From NCBI GenBank assembly GCA_010672825.2, contig JAAHFU020000002.1, forward strand, positions 694,001 through 758,000: a DNA stretch of 64,000 nt. Reading direction: 5' to 3'. Positions 52,587 to 64,000 of this stretch are shown here, one piece after another. Numbering within the stretch: the first letter of the stretch is position 1; each line of letters opens with the position of its first letter. The stretch is from Leptolyngbya sp. SIO1E4 (GTDB taxonomy: Bacteria > Cyanobacteriota > Cyanobacteriia > Phormidesmidales > Phormidesmidaceae). Under the pieces are notes generated by a model. The model did not search any database, was not told the origin of the DNA, and saw nothing but the letters and a program-made list of their open reading frames with translations. Position numbers and translations under genes: made by a program.

Positions 52587-52766
52587 GTAGAGATTCATCC
52601 CTACCAGAGTAGTTGGGCGAAAGAATCAGCCCATAATAGGAACCCGATTGCGCTCAGTTCTAGTCGTTATCTAGTGAGGTTTTACAGAGCCCGAGTTCCT
52701 AGACACGTGATTGTTTGGAGCGCTCTAACACTCATTTTTGACCCACGATTCAGCTGCTTTCTTTAA

Positions 52767-54869
<2,103 letters not shown>

Positions 54870-55170
54870 TGCGATCGCGCAATGTTCCAAAAATCTTGGC
54901 TTGATCACACCCTTCATCACAGCCTTAACCAGGCCATGAAATCTTGACAATCCTGACAGTCTGCAAGAAGCCTAAATAAAAAACCCAGGCCATCAAATGC
55001 CCAGGTACCTAAAAAACCTCTGAAAAAGCGATGTTACGAGAACCGCTTCTGCCCATAGCAACTTTAAGCTCGAAGCGGTCTTAGGCAATTAACCCTCTTT
55101 AAGGGGTTAGCCCTTTAGGTCAGACGCATCCTGAATTGATTCAAGGCACGCATTCAAGCGCATCTCATTA
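54870..55170. other. Intergenic region between convergent genes, hairpins only
   Basis: About 300 bases. Eight-base arms ACCGCTTC / GAAGCGGT are separated by about 22 bases at 55043-55080. A weak TAACC/GGTTA hairpin lies nearby. No gene supported. Confidence 0.35.
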
Positions 55171-55482
55171 CTATCCCGCAGCTTGAGCAGGCTGTTGAGA
55201 CACTGAAGACGCCGCAGTCTTGGACTTTTGATCTTGAGGGTCTACCGCCACAAACTCAATGTGATTCACCAAGGTTGTGACAAAAGCAAACAACAAGAAC
55301 GGTAAAGATAGAACCAGCACAAGACCCACGGAAACTAGAGCATAGAGCGGCTGTCGGGCTCCCATCAGCCCCATTGCTGCAGCCAAGCTAATTAGCAATA
55401 CAACTAACCAAGCAATAATTTGCCCGTAGATATCCCCGAAAGTCAGTGTGCATGCGAAACGATAGCGTTGTAGCTTATCCAT
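55171..55482 (-). CDS. Small two-helix membrane protein
   Basis: 103 residues. Two hydrophobic segments: IIAWLVVLLISLAAAMGLMG and LYALVSVGLVLVLSLPFLLFAFV. The N-terminus MDKLQRYRFACTLTFGDIYG and the middle segment NHIEFVAV are consistent with a conserved cyanobacterial membrane protein, and the C-terminal Ser/Gln/Ala tail is likely disordered. Function unknown. Convergent with ligA. Confidence 0.65.
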   Translation of the reverse strand: MDKLQRYRFACTLTFGDIYGQIIAWLVVLLISLAAAMGLMGARQPLYALVSVGLVLVLSLPFLLFAFVTTLVNHIEFVAVDPQDQKSKTAASSVSQQPAQAAG

Positions 55483-55661
55483 AATCTTTTCTGGGGGTTT
55501 TCTGACAACGAAACACTAGTTATTCTCAGGATATAAGCCCGATTTCAGAAAGCAGCGTTTCTCAACATTTTTGAAGATATTGCATAAAACAGTTACATAG
55601 ATTGACGAAATAGCGCCGAATGAAGCGATTAATGAATAGAGTTGAATACAGCTAGGCGGCA

Positions 55662-56075
55662 ATGCAATCACTTTTTCATCTCGCATATCACGTCAATGAT
55701 CTGGCCGCTGCTCGACAGTTCTATGGTGATCTGCTGGGCTGTAGAGAGGGGCGCAGCACTGACACCTGGGTCGATTTTGAGTTCTTTGGCCATCAGCTTT
55801 CCCTTCACCTAGGCGAGCCCCTCAAAACAGAAAATACTGGCCGCGTTGGTAATCATCGGGTGCCGATGCCCCATCTCGGCGTAATTTTGGCGATGCCCGC
55901 ATGGCAAACCCTGGCCACCAAACTCACAGAGGCTGACATCTGCTTCGTCATTGCCCCCACCATACGCTTTGCCGGAGAACCCGGAGAGCAAGGCACGATG
56001 TTTTTCCGCGATCCCTCCGGTAATGCCATTGAGATTAAGGGCTTCACCGATTTTGCTGGAGTCTACGCCGCGTGA
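55662..56075 (+). CDS. VOC-family (glyoxalase/bleomycin-resistance-type) protein
   Basis: 137 residues. LFHLAYHVNDLAAARQFYGDLLGCREG with the first metal-ligand His, QLSLHLGE in the first half, and TMFFRDPSGNAIEIKGF in the second half are typical of vicinal-oxygen-chelate proteins. The substrate is unknown. Overlaps the following hydroxyacid dehydrogenase gene by four bases (GTGA), so the two are translationally coupled and probably act on related compounds. Confidence 0.88.
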   Translation: MQSLFHLAYHVNDLAAARQFYGDLLGCREGRSTDTWVDFEFFGHQLSLHLGEPLKTENTGRVGNHRVPMPHLGVILAMPAWQTLATKLTEADICFVIAPTIRFAGEPGEQGTMFFRDPSGNAIEIKGFTDFAGVYAA

Positions 56076-57016
56076 GAACAGCGATCCCATTTGTGGCGCA
56101 GATATCAGCTAAAGAAAAGAAAGTCTGGCTTGAGGCCCTGCATAGGGCCCTGCCTGAGCAAGCCATCTTGCCGTTAGAAGAGTTAACGGTTGCCCAGCGC
56201 GTGGCAGCAGAAATTGCCATTGTTGCGAACCCCGAACCCGCTCACCTGGCCACTCTACCCAACTTGCAATGGGTGCAAAGCCTTTGGGCTGGTGTCGAAA
56301 CGCTCTTGGCAGCAACCCAAGGCGCCAAATTTGCAATTGTGCGGATGACAGATCCGCAGCTTGCTGAAACCATGGCCGAAGCGGTGCTAGCTTGGACTCT
56401 TTACCTGCATCGCGACATGCCGCGCTATCGGGCACAGCAAACCGTTCGGACTTGGCAGCAGCATCCGTTGCAGCTACCGAGCCAAAGAACCGTTGGCCTA
56501 CTTGGATTAGGTAATCTGGGCAAAGCGGCAGCCCAGAAACTGGTTCAACATGGGTTTACGGTTTGGGGGTGGAGTCGCGGCCAGCGCTCCCTAGCAGGTG
56601 TCAACACAGTGAGCGGCGATGAGGGCTTCATCCAGATTCTTCAGCACAGCGACATTCTGGTTTGTCTCTTGCCGTTCACGCGCCAAACCCGCCAACTCTT
56701 AAACCAGAAAACCCTGCGTTTGCTACCAACAGGGGCATCGTTCATCAATTTCGCTCGCGGTGCCATTGTTGATACGGGTGCCCTCATGGATGCCCTTAAC
56801 AGCGGAGGGCTCTCCCATGCAGTTCTGGATGTTTTTGAAGAAGAGCCGTTGCCACCGAAAAGCCCCCTCTGGTCTCATCCGGGTATCACAGTTCTCCCAC
56901 ACATTTCAGCGCCCACGCACAAACCAACGGCAGCGCTGATTGCCGCTCAAAATATTCGTGAATTTTTACGCCATGGACACATACCACCAAGGGTTGATAG
57001 AACCCTTGGGTATTAA
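56072..57016 (+). CDS. D-2-hydroxyacid dehydrogenase family protein
   Basis: 314 residues starting with GTG. NAD(P)-binding VGLLGLGNLGKAAAQKL, catalytic FARGAIVDTGAL (Arg), DVFEEEPLPP (Glu) and VLPHISAPTH (His) match the GhrA-like group of glyoxylate/hydroxypyruvate reductases. N-terminal QSLWAGVETLLA is also typical of that group. Coupled to the VOC gene. Confidence 0.88.
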   Translation: MRTAIPFVAQISAKEKKVWLEALHRALPEQAILPLEELTVAQRVAAEIAIVANPEPAHLATLPNLQWVQSLWAGVETLLAATQGAKFAIVRMTDPQLAETMAEAVLAWTLYLHRDMPRYRAQQTVRTWQQHPLQLPSQRTVGLLGLGNLGKAAAQKLVQHGFTVWGWSRGQRSLAGVNTVSGDEGFIQILQHSDILVCLLPFTRQTRQLLNQKTLRLLPTGASFINFARGAIVDTGALMDALNSGGLSHAVLDVFEEEPLPPKSPLWSHPGITVLPHISAPTHKPTAALIAAQNIREFLRHGHIPPRVDRTLGY

Positions 57017-57139
57017 TGAGAACCATCAATTCTCAACGGTTATGAGGATGAGAATAATTGAATATCCTACGAATAAGGGGGGAAGTTGTTTGCTCAAGCC
57101 AACTTCCTCTGACGCTGAAACTATGCCTTGGAGATTTGG

Positions 57140-58180
57140 GTGAACACAGCATACGACAGCTTATTTGATACGATCGCGACCCTGGTGATGTGCCATTCTC
57201 CGAGCGGTGCAGAGCAGGAAATCAACGCCTATCTCTCCGATCTCCTGACAAACTTAGGGGTGAATTATTGGCAAGATGAGGCAGATAACATTATCGCCTG
57301 TATTCCTGGCAAGCAGGATGCGGGCGCGATCGCCATTACTGCCCATAAGGATGAAATTGGGGGCATCGTTAAGTCCCTAGAACCCGACGGTCGCATTTCA
57401 GTCCGGCGTCTAGGGGGTTCCTTTCCCTGGGTTTATGGGGAGGGTGTGGTCGACTTTCTAGGAGATCACCACACTATCAGCGGAATTTTGTCTTTTGGAT
57501 CGCGTCATGTTTCCCATGAGTCTGCCCAAAAAGATCAGCAAGTAGGAAACGCAGTCACGTGGGAAACCGCTTGGGTCGAGACCAAGCTTTCGCTAGAAGC
57601 CTTAACAGACGCCGGGATTCGGCCTGGAACGCGCATGGTTGTGGGCAAGCATCGTAAACGCCCCTGCCGTCTCAGCAATCACATTGCGAGCTACACCCTA
57701 GACAATAAAGCCTCAATTGCCATTCTCCTGACCCTGGCAGAGCGGCTGCATTCGCCGCCCAAAACGATCTATCTGGTCTTTTCCGCGAAAGAAGAGGTCG
57801 GGGCGGTCGGGGCATTGTATTTCAGTCATCGCCATCAATTAGAGGCCCTGATTGCCCTCGAAATTTGCCCCCTCTCTGAGGAATATCCCATTAGCGATGG
57901 GGTTGCGCCAGTGTTGCTCTCACAAGACAAATACGGCCTGTACGATGAGGACTTAAACCGACAGTTAGCCTGGGCCGCCAGTGAAAAACAAGTGCCCTTG
58001 CAGCGGGCGGTGCTTAGCAGCTTTGGCAGCGACGGCTCAATCGCGATGACCTTCGGCCATGTGCCCCGAGCCGCCTGCCTCAGTTTTCCGACCCAAAACA
58101 CCCACGGCTATGAAATTGCCCACCTGGGAGCGATCGCTCATTGCATCGATATTCTGGAACAGTACTGTAACGACCTATGA
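57140..58180 (+). CDS. M42-family aminopeptidase (glutamyl/deblocking aminopeptidase-like)
   Basis: 346 residues from GTG at 57140; a TTG four codons upstream is also open. Metal ligands and catalytic residues: AITAHKDEIGGIV (His/Asp), SYTLDNKASIAILL (bridging Asp), FSAKEEVGAVGALY (catalytic Glu pair), EICPLSEEYP and NTHGYEIAHLGAI (final His). M42 enzymes are large self-assembling tetrahedral peptidases. Its upstream gap (110 bases) holds the 3' end of the dehydrogenase transcript. Confidence 0.88.
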   Translation: MNTAYDSLFDTIATLVMCHSPSGAEQEINAYLSDLLTNLGVNYWQDEADNIIACIPGKQDAGAIAITAHKDEIGGIVKSLEPDGRISVRRLGGSFPWVYGEGVVDFLGDHHTISGILSFGSRHVSHESAQKDQQVGNAVTWETAWVETKLSLEALTDAGIRPGTRMVVGKHRKRPCRLSNHIASYTLDNKASIAILLTLAERLHSPPKTIYLVFSAKEEVGAVGALYFSHRHQLEALIALEICPLSEEYPISDGVAPVLLSQDKYGLYDEDLNRQLAWAASEKQVPLQRAVLSSFGSDGSIAMTFGHVPRAACLSFPTQNTHGYEIAHLGAIAHCIDILEQYCNDL

Positions 58181-58329
58181 CGCCCGTCTGATCAGGAGAA
58201 AGGCTGTTCCCTAGAATATAGGCAGGCTGGGGATCATCATTTACCATCCGCGCCCCACCTCACCCCCGGACTGAGCCCAACTTTCTGCCACCCGCGCAGA
58301 TATTTAACACGATTGAGGGAGACACCAAA

Positions 58330-58821
58330 ATGGCCAAAACGGTCGCCGATGTTATGACCCGTGACCTATTGACGGTTCACCCCGAAACACCACTCCAGGA
58401 GGCCATTCAGCTCCTCGCCAAAAACCGTATCAGCGGCTTACCGGTCATCACCCAAGCAGGGGTATTGTCAGGCATCCTCTCAGAAAACGATCTGATGTGG
58501 CAGGCAACTGGGGCACCTTTACCGGCCTATATCATGCTGCTCGACAGTGTTATCTACCTTAAAAATCCAGCACGCTACAACGAGGAAGTTCACAAGGCCC
58601 TGGGGCAGACCGTGGGCGAAGTCATGAGCCACGACAAACCTGCTACCATCAAACCCGAAGCCTCCCTGCGAGATGCCGCACAATTGATGCACACCAAGAA
58701 AGTCACCAGATTGCCTGTGGTTGATACCGCTGGCACGTTGGTTGGGATCTTGACACAAGGAGACATTGTCCGGGCAATGGCAGAAAGCTATCAAGATGAA
58801 ACTGCTGAACTTGCAGGATAA
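58330..58821 (+). CDS. Two-CBS-domain protein
   Basis: 163 residues. Two CBS domains: VADVMTRDLLTVHPETPLQEAIQLL with GLPVITQAGVLSGILSENDLM, and VGEVMSHDKPATIKPEASLRDAAQLM with RLPVVDTAGTLVGILTQGDIV. Such stand-alone pairs bind adenine nucleotides and regulate partners, and the best-known thioredoxin-regulating CBS proteins are of this size. Between the domains is a bulky-residue insertion with PAYIMLLDSVIYLKNP. nblB-like follows on the same strand. Confidence 0.88.
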   Translation: MAKTVADVMTRDLLTVHPETPLQEAIQLLAKNRISGLPVITQAGVLSGILSENDLMWQATGAPLPAYIMLLDSVIYLKNPARYNEEVHKALGQTVGEVMSHDKPATIKPEASLRDAAQLMHTKKVTRLPVVDTAGTLVGILTQGDIVRAMAESYQDETAELAG

Positions 58822-58898
58822 AGGGAGGCTTAGCCAGTCGGCATTCCTGAAGGCGTCGGAAGACTAGCGCTGTCTGTGTTTGTGAATGAGGATGTGCA

Positions 58899-59558
58899 AT
58901 GAGCCCCACCCCTGAAAGTGTTAAGCAGCTGCTGGCATCATCCAATCTGGGTGATCGGCTACGGGCTGTCAATCAGATACGGGAGTTAGACCCCGCGATC
59001 GCCTTTGAACTCATCCAACCAGCCTGTACAGATAGCAACCCTCGGGTACGATATGCCGCCATTAGCCAGATGGACACCCTCGGGCAGCAAGATCGAGCAA
59101 AATCCTTAGAAATTCTTCGGCATGCACTATTGGATGAAGAACCCGACGTTCAGTCGGCAGCAGCTGATGCCCTAGGCGGCCTCAAGATGACAGAAACCTT
59201 TGATGATTTGCAATCGCTTTACGAAGGCACAGAAGAATGGCTCGTGAAGTTCAGCATTGTGGCAGCCCTAGGAGAATTGGGCGAGCCCCGCTCATTTGAT
59301 CTGCTGGTTTCTGCCCTGGACTCTGACATTCACCTCGTTTCCACAGCCGCGATCGGCTCCTTGGGAGAATTAGGGGATGAACGCGCTATCCCGCTGCTAT
59401 TGCCCTATGCAAAGGCCGATGACTGGCAGGTGAGGCATCGGGTCACTCAAGCTCTCAGCCAGTTTGATTCTCCTGAAGTCAGAGCAGCCCTTGAGCAACT
59501 GAGTCAAGATCCCTCTGCGGCTGTGGCAGATGCGGCAAAGCATCATATGGCAAATTGA
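58899..59558 (+). CDS. nblB: HEAT-repeat protein, NblB-like
   Basis: 219 residues, the length expected for NblB. Five or more HEAT repeats are visible (e.g. NPRVRYAAISQMDTLG, EPDVQSAAADALGGL, EEWLVKFSIVAALGELG, IHLVSTAAIGSLGELG and DWQVRHRVTQALSQF). NblB binds phycobilisomes and helps their breakdown during nutrient starvation; the related CpcE/F lyases attach bilins. The N-terminal TPESVKQLLASSNLGDRLRAV fits NblB better than the lyases. Confidence 0.75.
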   Translation: MSPTPESVKQLLASSNLGDRLRAVNQIRELDPAIAFELIQPACTDSNPRVRYAAISQMDTLGQQDRAKSLEILRHALLDEEPDVQSAAADALGGLKMTETFDDLQSLYEGTEEWLVKFSIVAALGELGEPRSFDLLVSALDSDIHLVSTAAIGSLGELGDERAIPLLLPYAKADDWQVRHRVTQALSQFDSPEVRAALEQLSQDPSAAVADAAKHHMAN

Positions 59559-60242
59559 TGGCCGGGTCATTCACCGACATATTTTGATGGGTGCGATGCT
59601 ACAGCACCCCTAACTTATTTGGGTAATTTCTTTGGGGCGCATCTTTCATTTGAATAGGTTTCAGCCCCATACCTGGGTCACTCTATCGTTTCTGTAGACA
59701 GACAGGTACCCAAAACTTTGAAGTTTTTTTACTGGTTCGGGTGACAGACAGGGGCAGAACCAAGGGGGTTTACCGCGTGGATGAATTCAGCGAGCACTTC
59801 TTTTTTCAAGGTTCTAAGTCAACTGCTGGGTTCTCCTATTCACGACTAACAGATGTCTTGTCTATCGCCTGAAAGCCTTATATGGCAGGCAATGGTGGGG
59901 TTAATAGCTGTCTGCGAAGACTTTATTTTTGCATCAGGCAATAATCTACCTTGGGGCATCTTTAGCACTTTGCCACAGTGAAAAAGCGATCGCATCAGAG
60001 CGTTCTCTGCTCTCAATATTTTTCAAGTGAGAATCTCTTGATATAATGGAAGGCGGGATGAATAAGCAGCGTTAAGTACCCTGTTCATTAAGCCAAAAGC
60101 GTAAGTATATAGCTGCCTGAAAATTGCTTAAATATTTATCTTTCCCTTGATAGCAAGCTTTTTACCTAAGTGATGCATCTTCATTTCTTTTGCTGAATAC
60201 TTTTCAACTGCTAAGTGACGTTAATGCTCTGGAGGCTATCTG
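59559..60242. other. Long intergenic region with a candidate promoter
   Basis: 684 bases without a gene. A TATAAT at 60042-60047 preceded by a weak TTTCAA-type -35 is a candidate promoter for the anti-sigma gene, about 200 bases upstream of its start, so a long leader is possible. No repeat family was recognised. Confidence 0.4.
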
Positions 60243-60704
60243 GTGGTAGCTCTGTTTCAGCCTTCGATAACCCACAACTGGGGCAGTTTGAGTTTCGTTT
60301 CAACCTTATACTTATGCCCCATTCTTGACCGTTTACTGGTGCAAGTTCCTAGGCGTTGGCGGGCAGAGGTAAGGTTGGGCTTGCAAGAAGCCCTTGTTAA
60401 TGCCGTGAAACATGGCAACCATTTGGATCCGCACAAGGTTATTTCGGTTCGCTATAAAGCCTTAGGCAACCAATATTGGTGGGTCATTGAAGATCAGGGA
60501 GGGGGCTTCGATTTCAGTCATTGCTGTTGCGAGCTTGCCGCTGCTGAAAAAGCGGATGAAAAAGCGGATGCGGTGAATGATTGTGGGCGCGGACTTTACA
60601 TTCTGCACCAAATTTTTGATGAAGTGCACTGGGCTCGGGAAGGCCGTGAACTTCATTTGTGTAAGCGAGTTCACCGCTGGTTTGGTCTGCCCCTTGTGTG
60701 CTAG
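60243..60704 (+). CDS. Anti-sigma regulatory factor (RsbW/SpoIIAB-like ATP-binding protein)
   Basis: 153 residues, starting with GTG at 60243 with GGAGG about eight bases upstream. GLQEALVNAVKHGNHLDPHKVISV is the N box and flanking region, and WWVIEDQGGGFD the G1 box; later CGRGLYILHQIFDEV is the G2-like segment. Such GHKL proteins bind sigma factors or anti-anti-sigma proteins. No partner genes nearby. Its stop is directly adjacent to the stop of the convergent gene. Confidence 0.85.
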   Translation: MVALFQPSITHNWGSLSFVSTLYLCPILDRLLVQVPRRWRAEVRLGLQEALVNAVKHGNHLDPHKVISVRYKALGNQYWWVIEDQGGGFDFSHCCCELAAAEKADEKADAVNDCGRGLYILHQIFDEVHWAREGRELHLCKRVHRWFGLPLVC

Positions 60705-60977
60705 CTAGCGCTTTTCACCGTGGGTGGGGCAAGGGGGCGCTGACAAGCTGCGATCTAGCCAACCGACTGCCTGCTGTAGCCTCACAAGCGCTTCTTCGGG
60801 CTCATCTTTCAGGAGATAAACCAACGCGGCTGCGGCCTGTTCTTGGGCGCGAATTTTTCGGTTACGGTTGAGGCGGTGCCAATCATTCGGCTGAATGGCA
60901 AGCCTTGAGGCGATCGCTTGCGCCAGTTCTAAATCTGTCAGCGTGTTCGTCTCTGAAGTTGGAAGCGGGGTATTCAT
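60705..60977 (-). CDS. Small conserved cyanobacterial protein (DUF6439-like)
   Basis: 90 residues. LTDLELAQAIASRLAIQPNDWHRL, then AQEQAAAALVYLLKDEPEEALVRLQQAVGWLDRSLSAP (helical, as a repeat-like hairpin) and a C-terminal PPCPTHG. The pattern fits a small conserved family that I associate with DUF6439; the label is from memory. Divergent from the coiled-coil gene at 61029 with only 51 bases between them. Confidence 0.7.
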   Translation of the reverse strand: MNTPLPTSETNTLTDLELAQAIASRLAIQPNDWHRLNRNRKIRAQEQAAAALVYLLKDEPEEALVRLQQAVGWLDRSLSAPPCPTHGEKR

Positions 60978-61028
60978 GCGTTGATTGCCTAAATGTCGTT
61001 ATGATGGGCGCGACTGCTATTACCCATT

Positions 61029-61463
61029 GTGCATATGAATCGCCGACTTGGGCGTCCGCGCATTCATTCTAAAAAGAAAACCGGGGATCGTCCTAGAAAG
61101 CGAGCCGGGAATCGCTGGCTTAGCCGAGGGGCGATGACGCCATCCTCCCCTCGCCAAGACTGGCAGGCATTTGACCGCGATCTCAAACAGCTAGAAACGG
61201 CGGTTCAGGCGCTCCGGCAGCGCTGGGATCACATCCAGACGCTGCAGCAAGCGCAACAGCAGCTAGAACAGCAGTTACAAACCCCCGACCTGCCCCCTGA
61301 TGAATTGCAGCGTTTGCAGCGACAATTAGAGGAGCTTGAAGTGCAGTTAGAAAGCGCGATGTTTGACTGGCGATCGCTCCAGGAGCCCTTTTGGCAGGCC
61401 GTGCGGTTTGGTGGCGTGGGGATTGTTATAGGCTGGATCTTGAAGGGGATTGCCAACACTTAA
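61029..61463 (+). CDS. Basic/coiled-coil protein with C-terminal membrane segment
   Basis: 144 residues from the upstream start; an ATG at 61134 (MTPSSPRQDWQAF) would give about 109 residues and removes an unusually basic N-terminus (NRRLGRPRIHSKKKTGDRPRKR), so the true start is uncertain. Residues ~50-115 are a Gln/Leu/Glu-rich coiled coil, and the last ~20 (VGIVIGWILKGIANT) one membrane anchor. No family recognised. Confidence 0.6.
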   Translation: MHMNRRLGRPRIHSKKKTGDRPRKRAGNRWLSRGAMTPSSPRQDWQAFDRDLKQLETAVQALRQRWDHIQTLQQAQQQLEQQLQTPDLPPDELQRLQRQLEELEVQLESAMFDWRSLQEPFWQAVRFGGVGIVIGWILKGIANT

Positions 61464-61627
61464 TGCTGCATGATCCCGGCTTATGGCGTCATCTGCCTCA
61501 GCTGACAGTCACCCCTCAGATCTAGGCCCCTTAGATTAGGGAATAGCTAGAGTCTAGAAGCCAGCGCTATCGTAGCTGTATTCCTTCGATATCTTTATAT
61601 CCAGCACCGCTCTTAGATCCTGAAACC

Positions 61628-63016
61628 ATGGCTCCAATCCGCATCAAAGACCTGCTCAAGACAGGCAACCCCGGCGACTCGGTAACGGTTCAAGGCTGGG
61701 TTCGCACTAAGCGACAGCAAAAGGCCTTCAGCTTCATCAATGTCAATGACGGCTCTAATATGAATGGTCTTCAGGTCGTGGCGGATGAGGAGATGCCAGG
61801 CTATGCCACAGTCATTAAACAAATCAACACTGGCGCGTCTGTGGAGATATCTGGCAGCTTGGTAGACTCTCCGGCAAAAGGGCAGCGTATTGAACTCAAA
61901 GCCCAACAGATCACGGTCTACGGGGAGGCGGATGAAACCTATCCATTGCAAAAGAAGCGCCATAGCTTTGAGTTTTTAAGAACGATTGGGCACCTGCGAT
62001 CGCGCACCAATACGTTAGGGGCCGTTTTCCGTGTCCGCAACGCCTGTGCCCAGGCAGTGCATCAATTCTTTCAAGAACAGGGGTTTTTGTGGATTCACAG
62101 CCCAGTGCTGACTGCCAGTGATTGTGAAGGCGCAGGGGAACTGTTTACGGTCACCAGCTTAAATCTCAACAGGCTGCCGCTGGCTGAAGATAAAACCGTT
62201 GATTTCGGCCAAGACTTTTTTGGCAAGCCCACCTACTTAACCGTCAGTGGCCAGCTAGAAGCCGAAATCATGGCCACGGCTTTTACCAATGTCTATACCT
62301 TTGGGCCAACTTTCCGGGCTGAAAATTCCAACACCTCTCGTCACTTAGCTGAGTTTTGGATGATTGAGCCTGAGATGGCCTTCTGCAATCTCATCGGCAA
62401 TATGGATCTGGCAGAAGCGTTTCTCAAATACATCTTTCGCTTTGTCCTAGAGCAGTGCGAAGACGACATGGCCTTCTTTAATCAGCGCATTGATGACACG
62501 GTACTGGCCACTGCCAACAACATCATCGACAACGAGTTTGCTCGCATTACCTACACCGAAGCCATTGACCAGTTAAAGAAAACCGATAAAGCGTTTGACT
62601 TCCCGGTGGAGTGGGGCATTGATCTGCAGTCCGAACATGAGCGATATCTGGCTGAGGAGCTTTTCCAAAAGCCCGTCATCGTGACAGATTATCCAGCCGC
62701 GATCAAAGCGTTTTATATGCGGCTCAATGACGATCAGAAGACCGTTGCAGCCATGGATGTTTTAGCACCTAAGGTGGGTGAGATCATTGGCGGCTCCCAA
62801 CGGGAAGAGCGGCTAGATATTCTAGAAACTCGAATTGATGAAGCCGGATTACCCCGAGATGCCTATTGGTGGTACCTCGATCTACGCCGCTATGGCACCG
62901 TACCCCATGCCGGGTTTGGGCTTGGGTTTGAGCGCCTGATTCAATTCATGACGGGGATGGGCAATATTCGAGACGTGATCCCCTTCCCGCGCACCCCTGA
63001 GAATATTGACTTTTAG
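61628..63016 (+). CDS. asnS: Asparaginyl-tRNA synthetase
   Basis: 462 residues. N-terminal OB-fold anticodon-binding domain ([25 protein letters not shown]) and class II core: motif 1 region [19 protein letters not shown], motif 2 [34 protein letters not shown] (shown in parts: [22 protein letters not shown]), and motif 3 [15 protein letters not shown] with [15 protein letters not shown] at the C-terminus. Charges tRNA-Asn with asparagine, so the organism does not need the amidotransferase route for tRNA-Asn. Confidence 0.97.
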   Translation: MAPIRIKDLLKTGNPGDSVTVQGWVRTKRQQKAFSFINVNDGSNMNGLQVVADEEMPGYATVIKQINTGASVEISGSLVDSPAKGQRIELKAQQITVYGEADETYPLQKKRHSFEFLRTIGHLRSRTNTLGAVFRVRNACAQAVHQFFQEQGFLWIHSPVLTASDCEGAGELFTVTSLNLNRLPLAEDKTVDFGQDFFGKPTYLTVSGQLEAEIMATAFTNVYTFGPTFRAENSNTSRHLAEFWMIEPEMAFCNLIGNMDLAEAFLKYIFRFVLEQCEDDMAFFNQRIDDTVLATANNIIDNEFARITYTEAIDQLKKTDKAFDFPVEWGIDLQSEHERYLAEELFQKPVIVTDYPAAIKAFYMRLNDDQKTVAAMDVLAPKVGEIIGGSQREERLDILETRIDEAGLPRDAYWWYLDLRRYGTVPHAGFGLGFERLIQFMTGMGNIRDVIPFPRTPENIDF

Positions 63017-63272
63017 CAGTGTCCTTCCCTGAATGGGAAAAATCTGGAGGAGTGTGCAGGCGTCGATCCTTCACACCTTCACAAACAGTCGCCCTGTCAC
63101 CGATGATGGGAAAAGGGGAGCACAGTTTTTGCGGGTACTCCCTATAGCGTAGAGAGACACCCAAACTCCCGCGCAAATGCTAGATAGCCTACCGAGCTAA
63201 TTCGTAGCAAGCGGTAAAATCGCGGGCACGTATGCGTCCGCCACACTTGTTAATTTCCAGAGAGCGATCGCC

Positions 63273-64000
63273 GTGACCAACAGCTTCAACGCCAAGCAGA
63301 CCCTCAGTATTCGCGGAAAAGACTACACATATTACAGCCTACCCGAGGCCGCCAAGACCCTAGGCGACATTAGCCGCTTACCGTTTAGCCTCAAAGTCTT
63401 GTTAGAAAATCTGCTGCGTCATGAAGATGGGCGCACCGTGACCGCGACTGATGTGCAGGCGATCGCAGATTGGCTCCAGGCTCAAACTTCGAGTCGTGAA
63501 ATTGCCTATCGCCCTGCCCGAGTTCTCATGCAGGACTTTACCGGGGTGCCTGCGGTGGTGGATCTAGCTGCCATGCGGGATGCCATGGTTAACCTGAAAG
63601 GCGATCCCAATCGGATTAATCCTCTTTCCCCGGTTGATCTGGTGATCGACCACTCGGTCATGGTCGATAGTTTCGGCAGCGACACCGCCTTTGGCGAGAA
63701 TGTCCAAAAAGAATTTCAGCGCAATGCCGAGCGCTACGCCTTTCTGCGGTGGGGGCAGAGCGCCTTCGATAATTTCCGAGTGGTGCCCCCCGGTACAGGC
63801 ATTTGTCACCAGGTCAACCTAGAATATCTGGCCCAGGTCGTTTGGACGAAAACAGCAGACGGTGAAGAGATCGCCTACCCCGATACCCTTGTGGGCACCG
63901 ACAGCCACACCACCATGATCAACGGGTTAGCCGTGCTGGGGTGGGGCGTTGGGGGTATTGAAGCCGAAGCCGCGATGTTGGGGCAGCCCATTTCTATGCT
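63273..64000 (+). CDS. acnA: Aconitate hydratase, AcnA/IRP type (5' part, cut by window edge)
   Basis: Begins with GTG at 63273 ([23 protein letters not shown]). The open frame runs to the end of the window (242 codons). [51 protein letters not shown], and [11 protein letters not shown] followed by [20 protein letters not shown] are AcnA motifs. Most cyanobacteria whose aconitase is characterised carry AcnB, so an AcnA form is notable. The three 4Fe-4S cysteines lie beyond the window and cannot be checked. Confidence 0.93.
   Translation, partial: MTNSFNAKQTLSIRGKDYTYYSLPEAAKTLGDISRLPFSLKVLLENLLRHEDGRTVTATDVQAIADWLQAQTSSREIAYRPARVLMQDFTGVPAVVDLAAMRDAMVNLKGDPNRINPLSPVDLVIDHSVMVDSFGSDTAFGENVQKEFQRNAERYAFLRWGQSAFDNFRVVPPGTGICHQVNLEYLAQVVWTKTADGEEIAYPDTLVGTDSHTTMINGLAVLGWGVGGIEAEAAMLGQPISM

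Overview
This window is chromosomal DNA of a cyanobacterium. The evidence is the very high density of the HIP1 octamer GCGATCGC, genes found only in oxygenic phototrophs (psaD, psbQ, chlM, a ycf37-like TPR gene, an NdhK subunit, a photosystem II S4-domain protein, an nblB-like gene), and a one-piece tmRNA encoding the cyanobacterial tag ANNIVPFARKAAPVAA. The one-piece tmRNA argues against the marine Prochlorococcus/Synechococcus clade. Moderate GC, abundant heptad repeats and many small elements between genes fit a filamentous, Leptolyngbya-like lineage, but the species cannot be named from sequence alone.

Layout. 1-8 kb: 5' part of cinA, a GT39-like glycosyltransferase, a secreted protein, htpG, and a minus-strand group with a TIR-like protein, DUF3082 and DUF1643. 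8-15 kb: a UvrD-like helicase, an SGNH hydrolase, a cytoplasmic alpha-amylase, rplU-rpmA, an RPI-repeat protein and tmRNA. 16-24.5 kb: an RDD / multipass membrane protein / SpoIIM-like cluster, ycf37-like, rpmI-rplT followed by an orphan solute-binding protein, a class II aldolase, an M28 peptidase and an RlpA-like protein. 24.5-34 kb: trpE, psaD, a DICT-GAF histidine kinase, amt with a long structured leader, purE, chlM and miaB. 34-41.4 kb: a LapA-like protein, aroK, argB, a methyltransferase, the PSII S4 protein, psbQ, a ThiO-like oxidase and a phosphoribosyltransferase. 41.4-52.5 kb is the most accessory part: secreted and SH3-like paralogues separated by a MITE-like element, a rhodanese, a GAF-LuxR regulator, an operon of an AhpD/CMD-type protein, a membrane protein and an ECF41-type sigma factor, a stand-alone ndhK, and two very small genes. 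52.8-64 kb: ligA, a VOC protein with a hydroxyacid dehydrogenase, an M42 peptidase, a CBS protein, nblB-like, an anti-sigma kinase, asnS and the 5' part of acnA.

No transposase, prophage, CRISPR array, rRNA or tRNA gene was recognised. The clearest unexplained signals are: (i) a dispersed ~96-bp element built around CCCTAGA/CCCCAAA heptads, with two copies differing at about six positions, one shorter copy and several decayed relatives; (ii) an ECF41 sigma operon carrying what looks like its own TGTCACA-16-CGTC promoter; (iii) a TIR/deoxyribosyltransferase-like protein; (iv) a divergent ndhK outside any ndhC-K-J cluster; (v) a MITE-like element between two duplicated SH3-like genes; and (vi) a 460-bp leader with several hairpins upstream of amt.
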